Origin: Phycisphaeraceae bacterium
Lineage (GTDB): Bacteria > Planctomycetota > Phycisphaerae > Phycisphaerales > SM1A02
Assembly (NCBI GenBank): GCA_019636735.1
Contig: JAHBWY010000005.1
Coordinates: 154,117 to 218,116 of the forward strand
Direction of reading: 5' to 3'
Length of the DNA: 64,000 nucleotides
Below are positions 59,157-64,000 of the stretch, one piece after another; position 1 is the stretch's first letter; every line of letters begins with the position of its first letter. The notes beneath the pieces were generated by a model, which did no database searches, was not told the DNA's origin, and saw nothing but the letters and a program-made list of their open reading frames with translations. Made by a program: the position numbers and the translations under genes.

Positions 59157-62072
59157 GTGACGACCGCCTTCGACGCCTTCTTTGCGAACGTAACCGGTCA
59201 TCGGCGACATGAGTGGCAAGCACGGCTGGCGCAGCAGGATGACTGCCCGAATCTGCTCATTCGCGTTCCCACTGGTTTCGGCAAGACCGCAGGCGTGACA
59301 GTCGCGTGGCTCTGGAACCGCGTACACGAGAAGAACGAAGCCTGGCCGCGACGCCTCGTCATCTGCCTGCCAATGCGCACGCTGGTCGAACAGACGGAGC
59401 GGGCGGTCACCGAGTGGATCGATCGTGCCGGGCTCGATCCAAAGCCGAGCGCACACGTTCTTCTCGGTGGGTTGTCTCCCTCGGATTGGCATCTCGAACC
59501 CGAACGGGATGCTGTGCTTATCGGGACCCAGGACATGCTTCTTTCTCGCGCGCTCAACCGCGGCTACGGGTCGGGTCGAGCGCGCTGGCCGATGGAGCAC
59601 GGGCTGCTCAATGTTGATTGCCTCTGGATCATGGACGAGATCCAGCTCATGGACGTCGGGCTGGTGACCAGCGTGCAGCTCCAGGGATTCGCCAACACTG
59701 AGGAGCGCGACAAGAAGCTACCGCGCCCTCGTCGAACATGGTGGATGAGTGCGACGTTGCAGCGCGACTGGCTGCATCGTGCACCAGCGTTGATCGATGC
59801 TGATTCGCTTCCGATCGTCGAGCTCGATCCGATTGAGCAGACTGGTCCTCTTTGGGCGGTACAGAAGCCGTTTCGTGTGGAGCATGTGCCAGCGGTCGAC
59901 GATGGAATGGGTAAAGCGTGGGCCGAGATCGTCGCCAAGTCCCACGAGGCGACGCAAGGTGGCCTCACTCTCTCAATTGCGAACACGGTGAAGATCGCGC
60001 TTGCACTGCATGCGGCGCTTGAGAAGCTCAAGAAGCAGAGAAGGCTCTCCCAGGATGTGGACCTTCGGCTAGTCCACTCGCGGTTCCGTGGCGCGGAACG
60101 GAGACTGTGGGCCAGAGAGCTTCTCGCCCGCTCACAGTGCGGGGCGGGCAAGAACCGGATCATCGTTGCGACCCAAGTGGTTGAGGCGGGCGTGGACATT
60201 TCGGCCGATGCCCTGGTGACCGAGCTGGCACCGTGGGCGTCCCTCATTCAGCGGCTCGGACGCTGTGCGCGATACGGTGGCAAGGGCGAGGTCGTCGTGA
60301 TTGACCGGGGTTACGCCGACGACAAGGCGGCCGCCCCATACGAGCTCGCGCAGCTACGAGCCGCTGCTGAGGCCATCATGCTGTTGGACGGGGACGCGGG
60401 ACCGCCAGCGTTGGACTGCTTCGAGAAGAACCAAGCGGCGAAGCCAAAGGAGGAGAGCATGCTGCCTCGCCTCTACCCCTATGCGCCGCTGCACATTCTC
60501 ACACGGCGGGAGATGCACGATCTCTTCGACACCGGGCCGGACTTGACCGGTGCGGATGTTGACATCTCACGCTTCGTCCGCGAAGGTAACGACCGCGATG
60601 TAACGGTTTGGTGGTGGCCGGTGCCCGAAGGACGGGCCCCGCATCTCCGCCTCCGTCCTTCACACGATGCGCTTTGTCGCGTTCCGGTCGGCGACGCACG
60701 GACATGGCTACTCGCAGGCCAGCAAAGCGACGACGACAGTCAGTTGCCTGTGCCGGAGGAATCGACTCTCAGTCCGAAGAATGTGCGCCCGCGCGCCTGG
60801 GTGTGGAGCTACATCGAGGGTGAGTGGGAGCGTCTCGAGGAGCGCCACATCTATCCGGGGCAGACTATCCTCGTCGATGCAGCCGGGGGTGGGTACGACA
60901 TGCGGATCGGCTTCACTGGAAAGCCGAGCGCCGTTCCCGTCGAGCCCCAGCATGCGCGGGCGATGAACGCCACGGACGCTGCCGACTCTGCAGACGAACT
61001 GGAGGATCTCAGCGAAGGCCTCCTCGATAGCCGCTTTCAATACAAGACCGTCGCGACGCACGGAACCGAAGTCGCGCGTGAAGCAGCGCGAGCTGGCTCT
61101 GCGCTTGGCCTCAGTACTGAAACTGTACGGGCACTGGAGCTCGCGGGGCTGGTGCATGACATCGGAAAGGCGCATCCGGCGTTCGCGGGCGCGATCAGGG
61201 ACCGAAACGGTATCTCGCTCGACACGCCCCTGGCGAAGGCGCCCAAGGGCCGTTGGCACGGCGTTCGGCACATGTACGATCACAGCCCGCTCGGGAAGCG
61301 GCCCGGGTTTCGCCACGAGTTGGCTAGCGCCCTCGCGCTTTTCGATCTGGTGTGGCGTGCAAGCCCTACGCACCCTGCGCTTCAGGGCGGGCGAGAGGAG
61401 ATTCTCAACGCCACCGTCGGCCGAGCCCTGCCGGAGGACGATGATCGGATCCAGGAGCCGTCGGGGATACTCGCTGCACTCGTCGCGCTAGACGAGACCT
61501 CCCTCAACCTGGTCATGTACCTCGTCCTCTCGCATCACGGGAAGGTCCGTGCAACCTTACCGATGGGCGCGCGCGACCAGGAGAACGTCGGCCAGGATGG
61601 TAGCTTGCCAATACGCGGCGTAAGAGACGGCGACGTAATCCCGGCGCTCGGGCTTGCGGACGTAACGGCTCAGGACTTCCGTCTTCCTCAGGCGACGCTG
61701 CGACTCGATCCGGCGAAGCTTGGCTTGTCGCAGCGCTATGGCCCGAGCTGGGTCGAACGCGTGCTTGGACTGCGCCGTTGCTACGGCGGGTTCCAGCTCG
61801 CCTGGCTGGAAGCGCTCCTGCGGGTTGCGGACGTCCGCGCATCGCAGATAGCCCAGCCGCGGGATGCGCGTCTCTCTCAGGATCTGGTGGAAGTGGCACC
61901 CACGCCGGAAGCGCCGGACCGCGACGTTGACCTTCGACAGTGGATCGAAGAAACGGTAGCCGCCGCTCAGCCGCAGGTGAACACTGCTGCAGGTGGTCGC
62001 AAGACGAAAGTGCGGGCCGCACCAAGAGCGGCGCGAACTCCTGCGCGGCGCGGCGCGCGAGGCACTTCATGA
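59157..62072 (+). CDS. cas3: Cas3 helicase-nuclease, HD domain at the C-terminus (type I-G)
   Basis: 971 residues from GTG 59157. Order is helicase then HD, the reverse of type I-E Cas3 and characteristic of type I-G. Walker A PTGFGKT (38-44), DEIQ box (160-163), VSAT-like MSATL (about 197-201), motif V/VI ATQVVEAGVDIS (338-349) and QRLGRCARYG (365-374). HD part about 620-830: ATHGTEVAREA with His635, GLVHDIGK with His667-Asp668, LSHHGKV with His793-His794. Degrades target DNA after recruitment by the Cascade complex. Its stop overlaps the start of csx17 (ATGA). Confidence 0.93.
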   Translation: MTTAFDAFFANVTGHRRHEWQARLAQQDDCPNLLIRVPTGFGKTAGVTVAWLWNRVHEKNEAWPRRLVICLPMRTLVEQTERAVTEWIDRAGLDPKPSAHVLLGGLSPSDWHLEPERDAVLIGTQDMLLSRALNRGYGSGRARWPMEHGLLNVDCLWIMDEIQLMDVGLVTSVQLQGFANTEERDKKLPRPRRTWWMSATLQRDWLHRAPALIDADSLPIVELDPIEQTGPLWAVQKPFRVEHVPAVDDGMGKAWAEIVAKSHEATQGGLTLSIANTVKIALALHAALEKLKKQRRLSQDVDLRLVHSRFRGAERRLWARELLARSQCGAGKNRIIVATQVVEAGVDISADALVTELAPWASLIQRLGRCARYGGKGEVVVIDRGYADDKAAAPYELAQLRAAAEAIMLLDGDAGPPALDCFEKNQAAKPKEESMLPRLYPYAPLHILTRREMHDLFDTGPDLTGADVDISRFVREGNDRDVTVWWWPVPEGRAPHLRLRPSHDALCRVPVGDARTWLLAGQQSDDDSQLPVPEESTLSPKNVRPRAWVWSYIEGEWERLEERHIYPGQTILVDAAGGGYDMRIGFTGKPSAVPVEPQHARAMNATDAADSADELEDLSEGLLDSRFQYKTVATHGTEVAREAARAGSALGLSTETVRALELAGLVHDIGKAHPAFAGAIRDRNGISLDTPLAKAPKGRWHGVRHMYDHSPLGKRPGFRHELASALALFDLVWRASPTHPALQGGREEILNATVGRALPEDDDRIQEPSGILAALVALDETSLNLVMYLVLSHHGKVRATLPMGARDQENVGQDGSLPIRGVRDGDVIPALGLADVTAQDFRLPQATLRLDPAKLGLSQRYGPSWVERVLGLRRCYGGFQLAWLEALLRVADVRASQIAQPRDARLSQDLVEVAPTPEAPDRDVDLRQWIEETVAAAQPQVNTAAGGRKTKVRAAPRAARTPARRGARGTS

Positions 62073-64000
62073 CGAAGCCTCACGTCCACGAACTGACAGG
62101 CCTGAAGCCTGACGCGCTCGCGACGTATCTCGCAGCCCTTGGCGTCATCCGCCTCTTGGCGGAACAGAGGGACGCGTCCGCACGCGGCTTCTGGCGCGAC
62201 GAGCATTTCGTCCTAGTTACCGAACTCTCCTGGGAAGAGGTGCAGCGGTTCTTCCTGGAGGACTACGAGCCAACGCCGATCTTGGCGCCGTGGAACTTGG
62301 AAAGCGGATTCTTCTCGTTGAAGGGACCGGACGGCAGTGTGGGCACAGATGAAGCGGCGCCAGGAACATCCGGCAGCGACGAGGAGGAAATCGACAACGC
62401 CGCGACCGGCGATTCGGAGACCGACGATGGCGATGAGGGAGAGGACGATGCGGAACGGGCGGTCGGCGATCCAGTACTGGATGCCTTCGCGGCGTCGTCT
62501 GCGCCTCGCCTGGCCCCTTTTCGAAGTGCGATTGAGATCGCGAGGGCGGCCATCCCGGAAGAGGTTCTCAAGGCGGAGGAGGACGCGCGGAATGTTCATG
62601 CCGACATCCGCGAGCGAGTGGACGCAGAGTGCTCGGCACACCAGGACGCATCGCGGAAGCTCGAAGATGCGAGTTCACTCGTCTCGCGGTTGAAGGCAGA
62701 CGAAGAAGTGAAGAAGTCTGCAGCCAAGGGCTCGGCGAAGTCGTCGCCCGCTCGCGAGGAACTCACCCACGTTCAGGAGCTGCTCAAGAAGGCGAGAGAG
62801 GAGGAAAGGAACGCTCGCGCGGAGCTGAAGGCCTGCGAGAAGCAACTCAAGGCTGCCGAGAAGCAAATCAAGAAGGATGTCGAACTGCGGGCGCGTATCG
62901 TCGACGCGAAGAAGCGATTTACGGCCGTCCAGAAGTCCACGAAGGCACGGCTGATAGCCGGCCTTCGCGCGCGCTGGAGTGAGCACGGGCAGCAATGGGT
63001 GGACGCAGCCGTCGCGCTTGACGAGAGACAGAAGAAGGGGTTCGAGTTCACGTCTCTCTTTGGCTCCGGCGGTAACGATGGCCGCATGGAGTTCACGAAG
63101 AACTTTCGTCAGCACCTCCACGCGCTCTTCAATCTGAACACAGGTGAGCCCTTGGATGCCGCTGGCGATAGACTGCTCGCCGCGGTTTTCGGGGCGACGA
63201 CGAATCTCCTGCTGAACAAGGCCGTCGGCCAGTTCTTTCCGGGACGAGCCGGAGGCACGAACATGGGCGCGGGTTTCTTCGGCGGCGCTGCGGTGAACCC
63301 CTGGGAATTCGTGCTTATGCTCGAGGGGGCCATCGCGCTCGTTGCGGGCATGAGCCGTCGCGGGGACGTGGGCCGGGCCCGCGTCTCGTCGCCCTTCTGG
63401 GTGGAAGCTGCCTCGGCTGGCTTCGGAAGCGCGTCGGAGCTTGAAGGGTCCCCTCGAGGCGAGCAGTGGCTGCCGCTTTGGGGGCATCCACTCGAGTATG
63501 GCGAGCTGGTCGAGTTGATCCGCGAAGGTCGTGCTCAAGTCGGGCACCTTCAGACGACGAAAGCCGGCGATCTCGTGCGCGCCGCCGCGCGACTTGGGCT
63601 TGCGCGTGGCATTGAGGCGTTGCAGCGTTTCGCGTACCTCGAACGCAATGGCCAGTCGAATCTCGCCGTATCGGCGGGTCGCTTCCGGGTCGCATCTCGC
63701 TCTCATCAAGCCCTGCTGGAGGAGGTCGCACCTTGGATCGATCGCCTTGTCAGGTACTCCAGGCGGACGAAGGACAACAACGTGCCGCTCAGCCTCGGCG
63801 CAGTCGCTCGCCGAGCTCAGGAGGCCCTCTTCGCGGTATGTCGGCACGATGCGACCCCGACGGAATGGCGGGAGTTGCTCGTCGCACTTGGTGAAGCGGA
63901 GTTCGCGCTACTGCGTTCAGGAAAGAGTCCGGCGCGGCGACCTCTGCCTAGGTTGAGCTGGGCTTGGATAACAGCCGCGGATGACGGCTCCTCGATCGGC
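62069..64000 (+). CDS. csx17: Csx17 (Cas8 of type I-G), 3' end outside window
   Basis: 644 codons, still open at the window end. Start ATG overlaps the cas3 stop by four bases. Family marks: HVHELTGLKPDALATYLAAL, TPILAPWNLESGFF (about 68-82), LFGSGGNDGRMEFTKNFRQH (about 330-349), FPGRAGGTNMGAG, PFWVEAASAGFGSA, RGEQWLPLWGHP, FAYLERNGQS. Large subunit of the type I-G effector. Odd: an acidic segment (about 88-130) and a Lys/Glu-rich coiled coil (about 165-295) stand between the APWN motif and the GGNDGR motif, which lie much closer together in the Csx17 proteins I know. Cas5-Cas6 and Cas7 (csb2, csb1) should follow beyond the window. Confidence 0.92.
   Translation, partial: MTKPHVHELTGLKPDALATYLAALGVIRLLAEQRDASARGFWRDEHFVLVTELSWEEVQRFFLEDYEPTPILAPWNLESGFFSLKGPDGSVGTDEAAPGTSGSDEEEIDNAATGDSETDDGDEGEDDAERAVGDPVLDAFAASSAPRLAPFRSAIEIARAAIPEEVLKAEEDARNVHADIRERVDAECSAHQDASRKLEDASSLVSRLKADEEVKKSAAKGSAKSSPAREELTHVQELLKKAREEERNARAELKACEKQLKAAEKQIKKDVELRARIVDAKKRFTAVQKSTKARLIAGLRARWSEHGQQWVDAAVALDERQKKGFEFTSLFGSGGNDGRMEFTKNFRQHLHALFNLNTGEPLDAAGDRLLAAVFGATTNLLLNKAVGQFFPGRAGGTNMGAGFFGGAAVNPWEFVLMLEGAIALVAGMSRRGDVGRARVSSPFWVEAASAGFGSASELEGSPRGEQWLPLWGHPLEYGELVELIREGRAQVGHLQTTKAGDLVRAAARLGLARGIEALQRFAYLERNGQSNLAVSAGRFRVASRSHQALLEEVAPWIDRLVRYSRRTKDNNVPLSLGAVARRAQEALFAVCRHDATPTEWRELLVALGEAEFALLRSGKSPARRPLPRLSWAWITAADDGSSIG

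Noticed and set aside
58363..59160. 265-codon plus-strand frame between cas2 and cas3
   Set aside because: No domain, poor composition for a protein (scattered Cys, Arg, His), no ribosome site, and it overlaps the cas3 start.

Overview
The window is GC-rich bacterial chromosome. The gene content points to a planctomycete, probably of the Phycisphaerae type. The signs are a membrane protein ending in a planctomycete cytochrome-c (CAECH) domain, two surface proteins with a PEP-CTERM-like tail (PAPGALAL or PSPAGVVV, a hydrophobic run, then Arg-rich end), a HAF-repeat protein with a dockerin-like remnant, several Ser/Thr kinases beside an ECF-type sigma factor, DUF1573, and many secreted proteins of no known family. 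No call rests on a database search. All come from motifs, lengths and context read by eye.

Layout. 1-15 kb is housekeeping: 3' part of gatA, a PgpH-type c-di-AMP phosphodiesterase, mutY, an excisionase-like membrane protein, psd, a receiver-GAF protein, tsaB, a metallophosphatase, DUF1573, an MmcB-like nuclease and one tRNA-Arg(TCT). 15-22 kb holds a GH5 glycosidase, a three-gene secreted cluster of unknown function and a DUF2231/cytochrome-c membrane protein. 22-33 kb holds a methyltransferase carrying a coding minisatellite, alpha/beta hydrolase with a CDF transporter, a universal stress protein, kup, a lipoprotein with holA, and astB. 33-38 kb is a second cluster of secreted proteins, including a small 10-Cys protein. 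38-47 kb is a signalling and proteolysis stretch: ECF sigma factor overlapping a Ser/Thr kinase, FHA-histidine kinase with clpP1 and clpP2, dCMP deaminase, a second kinase. 47-55.7 kb: amidase, rex with two lipoprotein genes, metF, a TPR protein, a repeat protein and metG. 55.8-64 kb is a type I-G (formerly I-U) CRISPR-Cas locus: cas4-cas1 fusion, cas2, cas3 (helicase then HD) and the first 644 codons of csx17/cas8. It runs off the window, and no CRISPR array is visible here.

Two signals run through the whole window. First, at least thirteen genes that begin a transcription unit have a -10-like TANNNT hexamer ending only 6-10 bases before the start codon, which predicts leaderless or nearly leaderless mRNAs. 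This pattern also decides several start codons (for example GTG for astB, the DUF2231 gene, the 53 kb repeat gene and metG). Second, intergenic tandem repeats with units of 70-80 bp occur at four places (14.7, 22.3, 43.8 and 50.9 kb). Three of them share a weak TTGAC...GCATCG core. In-frame minisatellites of 9, 36 and 48 bp lie inside tsaB, the 53 kb gene and the methyltransferase.
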